Under the pieces are notes generated by a model, which saw only the letters and a program-made list of their open reading frames with translations, was not told the origin of the DNA and did no database searches. Below, in pieces: positions 39,541-52,988 of a stretch of DNA of 64,000 bases (the first letter of the stretch is position 1; every line of letters begins with the position of its first letter). The DNA comes from Bufo bufo (Eukaryota > Chordata > Amphibia > Anura > Bufonidae), in assembly GCF_905171765.1 (NCBI RefSeq), contig NC_053392.1:338923010-338987009 (forward strand), written 5' to 3'. The translations under genes were made by a program, and so were the position numbers.

Positions 39541-41711
39541 GGGGTCATTTAGGCATATTTCTGGCGCAGATTGGGCTAGGGTTGTTGCGGGTATCGAAAT
39601 TTCGATACCCAATCGATACTTTTGTCCCGGTATCGATACCATACCGGGATTTCCATTTTTCCGATACTGGGCTGCGCAGTCTAGTATCAAAGAACATGAG
39701 CGCGCTGCTATCAGCACACTCATGTTTCCTCAGCAGCACAGGGGAGAAGTCTCTCCCTCCCCCCTGTGCCGCTGCCACCAATGAGGAGAGAGGTTTGATT
39801 GGCACTATCTTGGGGTGCATATGACATTTTGGTCGCTTGTTATTACACTTTTTGTGATGTAAGTTGACAAAAATGGCTTTTGACACAGTATCTATATATA
39901 TTCTTTTTGCTGTGTTCACCTGAGGGATTAGGTCATGTGTTATTTTTATAGAGCAGGTTTTTACGAACGTGACAATACCTAATATGTATACTTTTATTTA
40001 TTTATTTAAGTTTTACACGAAAATATAATTTTTGAAACAAAAGAAAAATCATGTTTTAATGTCTCTATAGTCTGAGAGACATATTTTTTCATTTTTTGGG
40101 CGATTGTCCTATGTAGGGGAAAATTTTTTGCGGGATGAGATGGCGGTTAGATTTTTTGGGAGACATATAACTTTTTGATCGCTTGCTATTACACTTTTTG
40201 TGAAAAATTGCTTTTTTTTTTACACTTTTTTTATTTAATTTTTTTACGGTATTTACCTGAGGGGTTAGTTCATGTGATATTTTTATAGAGCAGGTTCTTA
40301 CGGACGCGGAGATACCTAATAGGTATAGTTTTTTATTTTTTATTTTACTTTAACACAATAACAGCATTTTAGAAAAAAAAATCATGTTTTAGTGTCTCCA
40401 TAGTCTGAGAGCCATATTTTTTTACTTTTTGGGCGATTGTCTCATGTAGGGGCTAATTTTTTGCGTGATGAGGTGCCAATTTGATTGGTACAATTTTGGC
40501 ATACATACGACTTTTTTATCAATTTTATTACCTTTTTTGGAAAGTAAGATGGGCAAAATTTCAATTTCATCATAGTTTTTATTTTTTATTTTTTTATGGT
40601 GTTCACCGTGCGGGGAAAGTAACATGACCGTTTCATAGATCAGGTCATTATGGACGCGGTGATATCAAACATGTGTAGTGCATTTAATATTTTTAATTTT
40701 TAATCAGTGATAAATGTGTTTTTTTATTTTTTTGACCCAGACCCACTTGGTTCTTGAAGATCCAGTGGGTCTGATGTCTGTATAATACAATACAGTACAC
40801 TATATAGTGTAATGTACTGTATTTTCCCTTTACACTTAGTCTGATCAGACTTCTGCTTTTAGCAGAAGTCTGATCAGACTCAGCCTTACCATGTCAAGCC
40901 GGAAGCCTGTGAAGGCGTCCGGTTGCCATGATAACCATCACCCGCTGCCACAACAGAGCAGTGGGTGATAGGGAGGGAGGGGGCTGTGATCCCGTCAAGA
41001 ATCGGGGGCTGAAACGGCACAGCAGCCCCCGATGGGAGAGGGATGGAGCTCCCTCCCTGTTAACCCCTTCCATACAACGGTCCGCGGCATGGAAGGGGTT
41101 AAACGGCTGACATCTGTGCCAGCACAGATGTCAGCCGTTTCAAGCAGAGTGTCAGCAATGTGCTGATACTCTGCTAACCGCTCGGCCATCCTGGAAATGA
41201 GAGTGAGGGCGGGCGGATGATACTGCGTGGCACTGCGTGGAAATACACAGGATGTACCTGTACGCCCTGTGTCCCCAAGAGGTTAAAATGCGGAATGCAC
41301 GTGGCTTTTTTGGTGTTTTATTTTTTTCGCGTGGTATCAAATAGTATCGAGCATCGCAATACTTTTTTATGGTATAGAAATCGAATCAAAAATTTGGTAT
41401 CGCAGCAACTCTAGATTGGGAACAAAGGTCCTTTGTGGTGCTATATGCGACTTTTCCCCTCTCACGCCAGGTCTAAAAAAGTGTGTGTGGGGGGGGAGGG
41501 GACAGGTCAGCAGGCCCGTCTTATTCACCATCCGTCTTATTTCACCTGGTTTAGGTGTAGAAAATGGTCTAAATGTAAGACAGCAAGGAAGCTGTCTTAC
41601 ATTTAGAAGAGGCAGTGGATCTGCCGAAGTTATAACTTTGGCGGATCCACCACCAGCTATAGGGGCTGTTAAAACCGGCATCTAAAATGCCGGTCTTAAT
41701 AAATGAACCCC
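39541..41711. mobile_element. MITE interrupted by a hAT-type element
   Basis: The left end GGGGTCATTTAGGCATA (39541) and right end GGGGTTCATTTATTAAGACC (read inward from 41711) belong to the family seen at 23838-24033. The MITE continues from 39575 to 41413 across the hAT insertion. The right half contains an inverted TAAGACAGC/GCTGTCTTA pair at about 41575-41602. Confidence 0.75.
39576..41412. mobile_element. hAT-type element with 8-bp duplication AGATTGGG
   Basis: The left end CTAGGGTTGTTGCGGGTATC and the right end AGAGTTGCTGCGATACC (read inward) are imperfect inverted repeats, flanked by perfect AGATTGGG copies (39568-39575, 41413-41420). No transposase is present. The interior holds a block (39695-39793) that recurs near 43487, and sequence related to the arms of the 44.6-53.4 kb element. 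Confidence 0.82.
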
Positions 41712-43434
41712 AATTTGTTTGGAAAAAGGTTGTGGTTTGGTGTGGCATTTGAAGGACTCGTAGCCTAATGCCTTTTTTCACTGATGGGTCACTTAATGGT
41801 GAGAAGTACTTAATGGCTCACATGAAATGGCGAATTCTACAGTGCTGTGAAGAAGTTTCACTTGTGGTTCTTCAGCGTGTTCGCAAAAGACTGGATTAAT
41901 CGTTTAACTATGTACCAGAATGGTAGACACACAGAACATTGACTTTAAACATTCTGCTGCAGATCGGGTTGCCTGCTGTCAATGACAGCAGGGCAACCCT
42001 TAGACAAGGCAGGGACAGTTCCCAGGTGTCCCTGCCTTCTAGATCACTGTATACACAGCGCTCACCAAGCGCTGTGGATACAGATCAGGAAGCGCTATGC
42101 GCTTCCTGTTCTGGCCCGGCGGTCTTGTGACCCCCGGGGCCGGGAGAGTGCAGGAGCTGTGAGGTCTTTCACAGACCTCGATCAGCTCTGCACTGAGGCT
42201 GTACAGCACAGTATACCGCTGTACAGCCTCTCTGGGGAGTGTATTTTCACTGTAACTGGGGCTACTATGTCAGCCCCAGTTACAGGAGAAATCAATAGTG
42301 AAAAAAATATATAAAAAAAGTGAAGTTAAGTCTTGTATGACAAAAAATAAAAAAAGTGTTAAAATAAAAAAATGGTTTCACATGTAAAAAAAAACAAATT
42401 CCCCAGGTAAGGAATAAAAAAAAAAAATTATTTTAAATAGAAAAAATAAAATAAAATAGACATATTTGGTATTGCCGTGTCCGTGATGGTCGGCTTTATA
42501 AATATATCACATGATCCACCCAGTCCGATAAACACCATAAAAAATAAAAATAAAAAGAGTGTCAAAAAAAGCAATTTTTGTCACCTTACATCACAAAAAG
42601 TGCAACACCAAGTGATCAAAAAGGCGTATGTCCCACAAAATGGAACCAATAAAACCGTCACCTCATTCCACAAAAAATAAGCCCCTACATAAGAAAATCG
42701 CTCAAAAAATTAAAAAAACTATAGCTCTCAGAACATGGAGACACTAAAACATCATTTTATATGGTTTACAAAATGCTATTATTGCGTTAAAGTGAAATAA
42801 ATAAATAAAAAGTATACATATTAGGTATCGCCGCATCCGTAACATCCAGCTCTATAAAAATATCACATGACCTAACCCCTCAGGTGAACACGCTAAAAAA
42901 TAAAAACGGTGTAAAAAAATGCCATTTTTGTCACCGTACATCACAAAAAGTGCAACACCAAGTGATCAAAAAGGCGTATGTCCCACAAAATAGTACCAAT
43001 AAAACCGTCACCTCATCCCACAAAAAATTAGCCCCTACATAAGAAAATCATTTAAAAAATAAAAAAAACTATAGCTTCCAGAACATGGAAACATTAAAAC
43101 AGAATTTCTTTGTTTCAAAAATGCTATTGTGTAAAACTTAAATAAATAAGAAAAAGTATACATATTAGGTATCGCCACATCCATAACGATCTGCTCTATA
43201 AAAATGTCACTTGACCGAACCCCTCAGGTGAACGCTGTAAAAATAAATAAATAAAAACTGTGCTAAAACAACCATTTTTTTGGTCACCTTGCTCCATAAA
43301 GTGTTATAATGAATGATCAAAAAATCATATGTACCCAAAAATAGTACCAATAAAACTGGCACCTTATCCCCTAGTTTCCAAAATGGGGTTACTTTTCGGA
43401 ATTTCTACTGTAAGGGTGCATCAGGGGGGCTTCA
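39794..43434 (+). repeat. 3.6-kb segmental duplication, copy 1
   Basis: Nearly identical to 46322-49974 in direct orientation, with only scattered single-base differences seen and one 12-bp deletion here at about 40209. It is bounded on both sides by ATGAGGAGAGAGG (39781-39793 and 43435-43447). It contains the right part of the hAT-type element, the right half of the MITE and repeat arms. No credible genes: the paired small ORFs are identical because of the duplication. Confidence 0.95.
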
Positions 43435-43447
43435 ATGAGGAGAGAGG

Positions 43448-44647
43448 AGCAGGCGCACTGCACCACCAATGATAGGAGGATTTTAAATGAGCGCGCTGCT
43501 ATCAGCACACTCATGTTTCCTCAGCAGCACAGGGGAGAAGTCTCTCCCTCCCCCCTGTGCCGCTGCCACCAATGAGGAGAGAGGAGCAGGCGCACTGCGC
43601 CACCAATGATAGGAGGATTTTAAATCCAGGCTACATAGAGCGGCACCCAGGGATGTAGGCTACATAGAGCGGCACCCAGGGATGTCCCTGCACTTACTAT
43701 TATTCCTGGGGAGCCGCTCCATTCGCCTGCTGTGCCCCCATTACTCTCCTGCTACTTACTACTATCGGAGCAATCAGGAGACATCAGCTTCTCTCCTGGG
43801 CGTTCCTTCTCCCTGCTGTAGCGCTGTCCAATCGCAGCGCTACAGCAATAATAATAATAGTAAGTGCAGGGAGATTCCTGGGCGCCGCTCTATGTAGCCT
43901 GCTCATGAAAGGTCATCTTTAACTTTTAATACAGGAGGCAGGTGCCGGCAGCCGAATCGCATAGCCGGCACCCTGCCTCTGACAGGGAGCTGCGATCGGC
44001 CGCAGTTAACCCCTCAGGTGTGGCAACTGAGGGGTTAACTGCCACTGATCTGCTGCCAGTACCCGCAGTGCGCCCACCCCTTCAACCCCCCCAGTATTAA
44101 AATCATTGGTGGCAGTGGCCACAGTGTCCCCTCCCCTTCTCATTGGTGGCAGTGGCCACAGGGTCCCCTCCCCCTCATTGGTGGCAGTGCCAGCTTCTGA
44201 TCAGAGCCTCAGCAGTGTAATCCTAGGGTTCTGATCGGTTACCATGGCAGCCAGGATGCTACTGAAGCCCAGGCTGCCATAGTTAGCTCCCTGCTGCTGT
44301 GTGTACTATGCACAGGGCAGCATGGAGAGTGTGAAATCCTATTTACCCTAATCGAGATCTATTAGGGTGAATAGGACAAGGGATTAAAAGATCCCAGGTT
44401 CTAGCCCCTAAGGGGGGAAATTGTTATTAAATAAACTGTAAAAAAAAACAACAACAACAAAAAAAAATACACCAAGTATAAATCACCCCCTTTGCCAATT
44501 TTACATATAATATATATAAACAATAAATAAATAAACATATCACATATCTCCACGTCCGAAAAGTCCAAACTATTAAAATAAAATAAAAATCTATGCAGTG
44601 AACACCGGAACAGATAAAAAATAAATAACTGTGCGATTCACCATTTT
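43448..44647. other. Short-repeat-rich sequence, no gene
   Basis: A block at 39695-39793 recurs at 43487-43584, followed by GAGCAGGCGCACTGCGCCAC (also at about 43447). GCTACATAGAGCGGCACCCA occurs twice (43629 and 43660) and inverted at about 43885. 44090-44190 has CATTGGTGGCAGTG repeats. I see no coding domain. Confidence 0.6.
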
Positions 44648-46321
44648 TTAAACCCTTAAAGACCGGGCTCATTTTCACCTTAAGGACCATTTTTTGCAAA
44701 TCTGACCAGTGTCACTTTCTGTGTGAATAACTTTAAAACGCTTTTACTTATCCAGTCCATTCTGAGATAGTTTTTTTCGTCACATATTGTACCTCATGAT
44801 ACTGGTAAAATGGAGTAAAGAAAAATCATTTTTATTTATAAAAAAATACCAAATATACCAAAAATTTTGAAAAATTTGCAAATTTCCAAGTTTCAATTTC
44901 TCTACTTCTATAATACATAGTAATACCTCCAAAAATAGTTATTAATTTACATTCCCTATATGTCTACTTTATGTTTGGATCATTTTGGGAATGCCATTTT
45001 ATTTTTTGGGGACGTTACAAGGCTTAGAAGTTTAGAAGCAAATCTTTAAATTTTCTGAAATTTTCCAAAACCCGCTTTTTAAGGACCAGTTAAGGTCTGA
45101 AGTCCCTTTGTGAGGCTTACATAATAGAAACCACTCAAAAATGACCCCATTCTAAAAACGACACCCCTCAAGGTATTTAAAACTGATTTTACTAACTTTG
45201 TTAACCCCTTAGGTGTTCCACAAGAGTTAATGGCAAATGGAGATAACATTTCTGAATTAAAAATGTTTGGCAAATTTTCCATTTTAATTCATTTTTTTCA
45301 GTAACAAATCAAGGGTTAACAGCCAAACAAAACTCAATATTTATTTCCCTGATTCTGTAGTTTGCAGAAACACCCCATATGTGGTTGTAAAATGCTGTAC
45401 GGGCACACGGCAGGGCACAGAAGGAAGGGAACGCCATATGGATTTTTGGAAGGCAGATTTTGCTGGACTGGTTTATTTACACCATGTCCCATTTGAAGCT
45501 CCCCTGATGCACCCCTACAGTAGAAACTCCAAAAAAGTGACCCTAATTTGGAAACTACGGGATAAGGTGGCAGTTTTGTTTGGTACTATTTTAGGGTAAA
45601 TATGATTTTTGGTTGCTCTATATAACATTTTTTTTGAGGCAAGGTAACAAAAAATAGAAATTCAGAAATTTAATCTCCATTTGCCAATAACTCTTGTGGA
45701 ACACCTAAAGGGTTAACAACGTTTGCAAATTCAGTTTTGAATATCTTGAGGGGTGTAATTTCTTAGATGGTGTCACTTTTTTGGAGTTTCTACTTTAGGA
45801 GTACATCAGGGGGGCTTCAAATGGGACATGGTGTCAAAAAACCAGTCCAGCAAAATCTGCCTTCCAAAAACCATATGGCGTTCCCTTCCTTCTGTCCCCA
45901 GCCGTTTGGCCATACAGCAGTTTACGACCACATATGGGGTGTTTCTCCAAACTTCAGAATCAGGGCAATAAATATTGAGTTTTGTTTGGCTGTTAACCCT
46001 TGCTTTGTTACTGGAAAAGTTGATTAAAATGGAAAATTTGCAAAAAAATAGCTGTTTTGGGACCGTTTTTATTTTTTGTTATTTACATTGTTGATCTGAC
46101 AGGTTCGATCGTGTGCTATTTCTATAGAGCAGGTTATTACGGACGTGACAATACCAAATATGACTACTTTTTGGGGGGTTTTGTTTCAGTTTTACATAAT
46201 AAAGCATTTTTTTTTTTAAATCTTTTTTTGTGTCTCCACATTCTGAAAGACATATTTTTTTATTTATTTTTTGGGTGACTGTCTTATGTAGGGGCTCATT
46301 TTTTGCGGCATTAGATGTCGG

Positions 46322-49300
46322 TTTGATTGGCACTATCTTGGGGTGCATATGACATTTTGGTCGCTTGTTATTACACTTTTTGTGATGTAAGTTGACAAAA
46401 ATGGCTTTTGACACAGTATCTATATATATTCTTTTTGCTGTGTTCACCTGAGGGATTAGGTCATGTGTTATTTTTATAGAGCAGGTTTTTACGAACGTGA
46501 CAATACCTAATATGAATACTTTTCTTTATTTATTTAAGTTTTACACGAAAATATAATTTTTGAAACAAAAGAAAAATCATGTTTTAATGTCTCTATAGTC
46601 TGAGAGACATATTTTTTCATTTTTTGGGCGATTGTCCTATGTAGGGGAAAATTTTTTGCGGGATGAGATGGCGGTTAGATTTTTTGGGAGACATATAACT
46701 TTTTGATCGCTTGCTATTACACTTTTTGTGATGTTAGGTGACAAAAATTGCTTTTTTTTTTACACTTTTTTTATTTAATTTTTTTACGGTATTTACCTGA
46801 GGGGTTAGTTCATGTGATATTTTTATAGAGCAGGTTCTTACGGACGCGGAGATACCTAATAGGTATAGTTTTTTATTTTTTATTTTACTTTAACACAATA
46901 ACAGCATTTTAGAAAAAAAAATCATGTTTTAGTGTCTCCATAGTCTGAGAGCCATATTTTTTTACTTTTTGGGCGATTGTCTCATGTAGGGGCTAATTTT
47001 TTGCGTGATGAGGTGCCAATTTGATTGGTACAATTTTGGCATACATACGACTTTTTTATCAATTTTATTACCTTTTTTGGAAAGTAAGATGGGCAAAATT
47101 TCAATTTCATCATAGTTTTTATTTTTTATTTTTTTATGGTGTTCACCGTGCGGGGAAAGTAACATGACCGTTTCATAGATCAGGTCATTATGGACGCGGT
47201 GATATCAAACATGTGTAGTGCATTTAATATTTTTAATTTTTAATCAGTGATAAATGTGTTTTTTTATTTTTTTGACCCAGACCCACTTGGTTCTTGAAGA
47301 TCCAGTGGGTCTGATGTCTGTATAATACAATACAGTACACTATATAGTGTAATGTACTGTATTTTCACTTTACACTTAGTCTGATCAGACTTCTGCTTTT
47401 AGCAGAAGTCTGATCAGACTCAGCCTTACCATGTCAAGCCGGAAGCCTGTGAAGGCGTCCGGTTGCCATGATAACCATCACCCGCTGCCACAACAGAGCA
47501 GTGGGTGATGGGGAGGGAGGGGGCTGTGATCCCGTCAAGAATCGGGGGCTGAAACGGCACAGCAGCCCCCGATGGGAGAGGGATGGAGCTCCCTCCCTGT
47601 TAACCCCTTCCATACAACGGTCCGCGGCATGGAAGGGGTTAAACGGCTGACATCTGTGCCAGCACAGATGTCAGCCGTTTCAAGCAGAGTGTCAGCAATG
47701 TGCTGATACTCTGCTAACCGCTCGGCCATCCTGGAAATGAGAGCGAGGGCGGGCGGATGATACTGCGTGGCACTGCGTGGAAATACACAGGATGTACCTG
47801 TACGCCCTGTGTCCCCAAGAGGTTAAAATGCGGAATGCACGTGGCTTTTTTGGTGTTTTATTTTTTTCGCGTGGTATCAAATAGTATCGAGCATCGCAAT
47901 ACTTTTTTATGGTATAGAAATCGAATCAAAAATTTGGTATCGCAGCAACTCTAGATTGGGAACAAAGGTCCTTTGTGGTGCTATATGCGACTTTTCCCCT
48001 CTCACGCCAGGTCTAAAAAAGTGTGTGTGGGGGGGGAGGGGACAGGTCAGCAGGCCCGTCTTATTCACCATCCGTCTTATTTCACCTGGTTTAGGTGTAG
48101 AAAATGGTCTAAATGTAAGACAGCAAGGAAGCTGTCTTACATTTAGAAGAGGCAGTGGATCTGCCGAAGTTATAACTTTGGCGGATCCACCACCAGCTAT
48201 AGGGGCTGTTAAAACCGGCATCTAAAATGCCGGTCTTAATAAATGAACCCCAATTTGTTTGGAAAAAGGTTGTGGTTTGGTGTGGCATTTGAAGGACTCG
48301 TAGCCTAATGCCTTTTTTCACTGATGGGTCACTTAATGGTGAGAAGTACTTAATGGCTCACATGAAATGGCGAATTCTACAGTGCTGTGAAGAAGTTTCA
48401 CTTGTGGTTCTTCAGCGTGTTCGCAAAAGACTGGATTAATCGTTTAACTATGTACCAGAATGGTAGACACACAGAACATTGACTTTAAACATTCTGCTGC
48501 AGATCGGGTTGCCTGCTGTCAATGACAGCAGGGCAACCCTTAGACAAGGCAGGGACAGTTCCCAGGTGTCCCTGCCTTCTAGATCACTGTATACACAGCG
48601 CTCACCAAGCGCTGTGGATACAGATCAGGAAGCGCTATGCGCTTCCTGTTCTGGCCCGGCGGTCTTGTGACCCCCGGGGCCGGGAGAGTGCAGGAGCTGT
48701 GAGGTCTTTCACAGACCTCGATCAGCTCTGCACTGAGGCTGTACAGCACAGTATACCGCTGTACAGCCTCTCTGGGGAGTGTATTTTCACTGTAACTGGG
48801 GCTACTATGTCAGCCCCAGTTACAGGAGAAATCAATAGTGAAAAAAATATATAAAAAAAGTGAAGTTAAGTCTTGTATGACAAAAAATAAAAAAAGTGTT
48901 AAAATAAAAAAATGGTTTCACATGTAAAAAAAAACAAATTCCCCAGGTAAGGAATAAAAAAAAAAAAATATTTTAAATAGAAAAAATAAAATAAAATAGA
49001 CATATTTGGTATTGCCGTGTCCGTGATGGTCGGCTTTATAAATATATCACATGATCCACCCAGTCCGATAAACACCATAAAAAATAAAAATAAAAAGAGT
49101 GTCAAAAAAAGCAATTTTTGTCACCTTACATCACAAAAAGTGCAACACCAAGTGATCAAAAAGGCGTATGTCCCACAAAATGGAACCAATAAAACCGTCA
49201 CCTCATTCCACAAAAAATAAGCCCCTACATAAGAAAATCGCTCAAAAAATTAAAAAAACTATAGCTCTCAGAACATGGAGACACTAAAACATCATTTTAT

Positions 49301-49974
49301 ATGGTTTACAAAATGCTATTATTGCGTTAAAGTGAAATAAATAAATAAAAAGTATACATATTAGGTATCGCCGCATCCGTAACATCCAGCTCTATAAAAA
49401 TATCACATGACCTAACCCCTCAGGTGAACACGCTAAAAAATAAAAACGGTGTAAAAAAATGCCATTTTTGTCACCGTACATCACAAAAAGTGCAACACCA
49501 AGTGATCAAAAAGGCGTATGTCCCACAAAATAGTACCAATAAAACCGTCACCTCATCCCACAAAAAATTAGCCCCTACATAAGAAAATCATTTAAAAAAT
49601 AAAAAAAACTATAGCTTCCAGAACATGGAAACATTAAAACAGAATTTCTTTGTTTCAAAAATTCTATTGTGTAAAACTTAAATAAATAAGAAAAAGTATA
49701 CATATTAGGTATCGCCACATCCATAACGATCTGCTCTATAAAAATGTCACTTGACCGAACCCCTCAGGTGAACGCTGTAAAAATAAATAAATAAAAACTG
49801 TGCTAAAACAACCATTTTTTTGGTCACCTTGCCCCATAAAGTGTTATAATGAATGATCAAAAAATCATATGTACCCAAAAATAGTACCAATAAAACTGGC
49901 ACCTTATCCCCTAGTTTCCAAAATGGGGTTACTTTTCGGAATTTCTACTGTAAGGGTGCATCAGGGGGGCTTCA
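46322..49974 (+). repeat. 3.6-kb segmental duplication, copy 2
   Basis: The partner of 39794-43434. It contains the right end of the hAT-type element (ending at about 47952, followed by AGATTGGG) but not its left end, and the right half of the MITE but not its left half. On both sides the sequence continues smoothly into the arms of the giant TTAA element. Confidence 0.95.
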
Positions 49975-50417
49975 AATGGGACATGACATCTAAAAACCAT
50001 GTGGTGCTCCTTTTCTTCTGCGCCCTGCCGTGTGCCTATACAGCAGTTTTTGACCACATGTGGGGTGTTTCTGTAAACCCAAGAATCTGGGTAATAAATA
50101 TTGAGTTTTGTTTGGCTGTTAATCCTCGATGTGTTTAAGAAAAAATTGGATTAAAATGGAAAATCTGCCAAAAAAGTGAAATTTAAAATTTTGATCTCCA
50201 TTTTCCTTTAATTCTTGTGGAACGCCTAAAGGGTTAACAAAGTTTGTAAAATCAGTTTTAAGTAACTTGAGGGGTGTAGTTTCTACAATGGGGCCATTTA
50301 TGGGAGTATCCACTGTGTAAGCCCCACAAAGGGACTTCAGACCTGAACTGGTCCTTAAAAAGTGGGTTTTGACAATTTTCTTAAAAATTTTAAGAATTGC
50401 TTCTAAACTTCTAAGCC

Positions 50418-52988
50418 AAACTAAGAAGACAGGTTGGCATTAGCAGGAGGTGCGTCAAACCCACATGCAGTTGTGCATATATATAGGGGAGCAAATCCTG
50501 CACTTGTGGCCCGTTGCTAATGGCAATCCCCAGCAAAATGCATACAATGGAGGATGCCCGCGGCGAACCACAAGTACCACAATAGACATCCTACACAAGG
50601 TAACAAGTGCGGATGTAATAATTAATATAACAATATAACAAAACAATAACAAACACAGGTGCACTCTGCAGTATCACTAAATCCTCAAACTGATTTAAAA
50701 ATTGAGAGATTAGTCAACATGTCCTACGGTGTAGAACATGTCTAAGCCCGGACACCGCGACAAGGTTTCTCAAGTAGCCCGGGACCCTACACTCTCCTAC
50801 CTGAGCCGTATGGGCGATACCAGGAGCCAGTGGGCAAATTACAGGAGCATAAGGCCGACTCACAAACAACTCACCAGTTACCTCCAGCATGTGGCCATGC
50901 TTGCAATGGGAGGAGGGAGGAGTCTGTGAGTCCCACTCAAGACTTGCTGATATGTCCCAGGCCTCACAGGTGCACCTAAATGTGACCTGTAGATGGAAAA
51001 CAGGCACATTTAAATAGGAGTTTATACACCTCCAGGAATCTATATATACAAACTAAGAAGACAGGTTGGCATTAGCAGGAGGTGCTTCAAACCCACATGC
51101 AGTTGTGCATATATATAGGGGAGCAAATCCTGCACTTGTGGCCCGTTGCTAATGGCAATCCCCAGCAAAATGCATACAATGGAGGATGCCCGCGGCGAAC
51201 CACAAGTACCACAATAGACATCCTACACAAGGTAACAAGTGCGGATGTAATAATTAATATAACAATATAACAAAACAATAACAAACACAGGTGCACTCTG
51301 CAGTATCACTAAATCCTCAAACTGATTTTAAAATTGAGAGATTAGTCAACATGTCCTACGGTGTAGAACATGTCTAAGCCCGGACACCGCGACAAGGTTT
51401 CTCAAGTAGCCCGGGACCCTACACTCTCCTACCTGAGCCGTATGGGCGATACCAGGAGCCAGTGGGCAAATTACAGGAGCATAAGGCCGACTCACAAACA
51501 ACTCACCAGTTACCTCCAGCATGTGGCCATGCTTGCAATGGGAGGAGGGAGGAGTCTGTGAGTCCCACTCAAGACTTGCTGATATGTCCCAGGCCTCACA
51601 GGTGCACCTAAATGTGACCTGTAGATGGAAAACAGGCACATTTAAATAGGAGTTTATACACCTCCAGGAATCTATATATACAAACTAAGAAGACAGGTTG
51701 GCATTAGCAGGAGGTGCTTCAAACCCACATGCAGTTGTGCATATATATAGGGGAGCAAATCCTGCACTTGTGGCCCGTTGCTAATGGCAATCCCCAGCAA
51801 AATGCATACAATGGAGGATGCCCGCGGCGAACCACAAGTACCACAATAGACATCCTACACAAGGTAACAAGTGCGGATGTAATAATTAATATAACAATAT
51901 AACAAAACAATAACAAACACAGGTGCACTCTGCAGTATCACTAAATCCTCAAACTGATTTTAAAATTGAGAGATTAGTCAACATGTCCTATGGTGTAGAA
52001 CATGTCTAAGCCCGGACACCGCGACAAGGTTTCTCAAGTAGCCCGGGACCCTACACTCTCCTACCTGAGCCGTATGGGCGATACCAGGAGCCAGTGGGCA
52101 AATTACAGGAGCATAAGGCCGACTCACAAACAACTCACCAGTTACCTCCAGCATGTGGCCATGCTTGCAATGGGAGGAGGGAGGAGTCTGTGAGTCCCAC
52201 TCAAGACTTGCTGATATGTCCCAGGCCTCACAGGTGCACCTAAATGTGACCTGTAGATGGAAAACAGGCACATTTAAATAGGAGTTTATACACCTCCAGG
52301 AATCTATATATACAAACTAAGAAGACAGGTTGGCATTAGCAGGAGGTGCTTCAAACCCACATGCAGTTGTGCATATATATAGGGGAGCAAATCCTGGACT
52401 TGTGGCCCGTTGCTAATGGCAATCCCCAGCAAAATGCATACAATGGAGGATGCCCGCGGCGAACCACAAGTACCACAATAGACATCCTACACAAGGTAAC
52501 AAGTGCGGATGTAATAATTAATATAACAATATAACAAAACAATAACAAACACAGGTGCACTCTGCAGTATCACTAAATCCTCAAACTGATTTTAAAATTG
52601 AGAGATTAGTCAACATGTCCTACGGTGTAGAACATGTCTAAGCCCGGACACCGCGACAAGGTTTCTCAAGTAGCCCGGGACCCTACACTCTCCTACCTGA
52701 GCCGTATGGGCGATACAAGGAGCCAGTGGGCAAATTACAGGAGCATAAGGCCGACTCACAAACAACTCACCAGTTACCTCCAGCATGTGGCCATGCTTGC
52801 AATGGGAGGAGGGAGGAGTCTGTGAGTCCCACTCAAGACTTGCTGATATGTCCCAGGCCTCACAGGTGCACCTAAATGTGACCTGTAGATGGAAAACATC
52901 TACAGGTCACATTTAGGTGCACCTGTGAGGCCTGGGACATATCAGCAAGTCTTGAGTGGGACTCACAGACTCCTCCCTCCTCCCATTT
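50418..52988. mobile_element. 4 x 632-bp tandem insertion with 14-bp target duplication
   Basis: Four nearly identical units with a 632-bp period, starting AAACTAAGAAGACAGGTTGG at 50418, 51050, 51682 and 52314. The last is cut and followed by an inverted 90-95-bp piece (52899-52985, from CATCTACAGGTCACATTTAG to TCCTCCCTCCTCCCAT). The flanks TAAACTTCTAAGCC (50404-50417 and 52989-53002) are a perfect duplication, and the opposite arm of the host element has the single empty site GGCTTAGAAGTTTA at 45021-45034. The repeated small ORFs (60-97 residues) show no domain. Confidence 0.93.

Noticed and set aside
39545..49220. Pairs of identical small ORFs 6,540 bases apart
   Set aside because: Explained by the 3.6-kb duplication of non-coding repeat sequence.
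50450..52825. Repeated 60-97-residue ORFs that look like a gene family
   Set aside because: They recur only because the DNA is a 632-bp tandem repeat. No domain or codon pattern supports coding.
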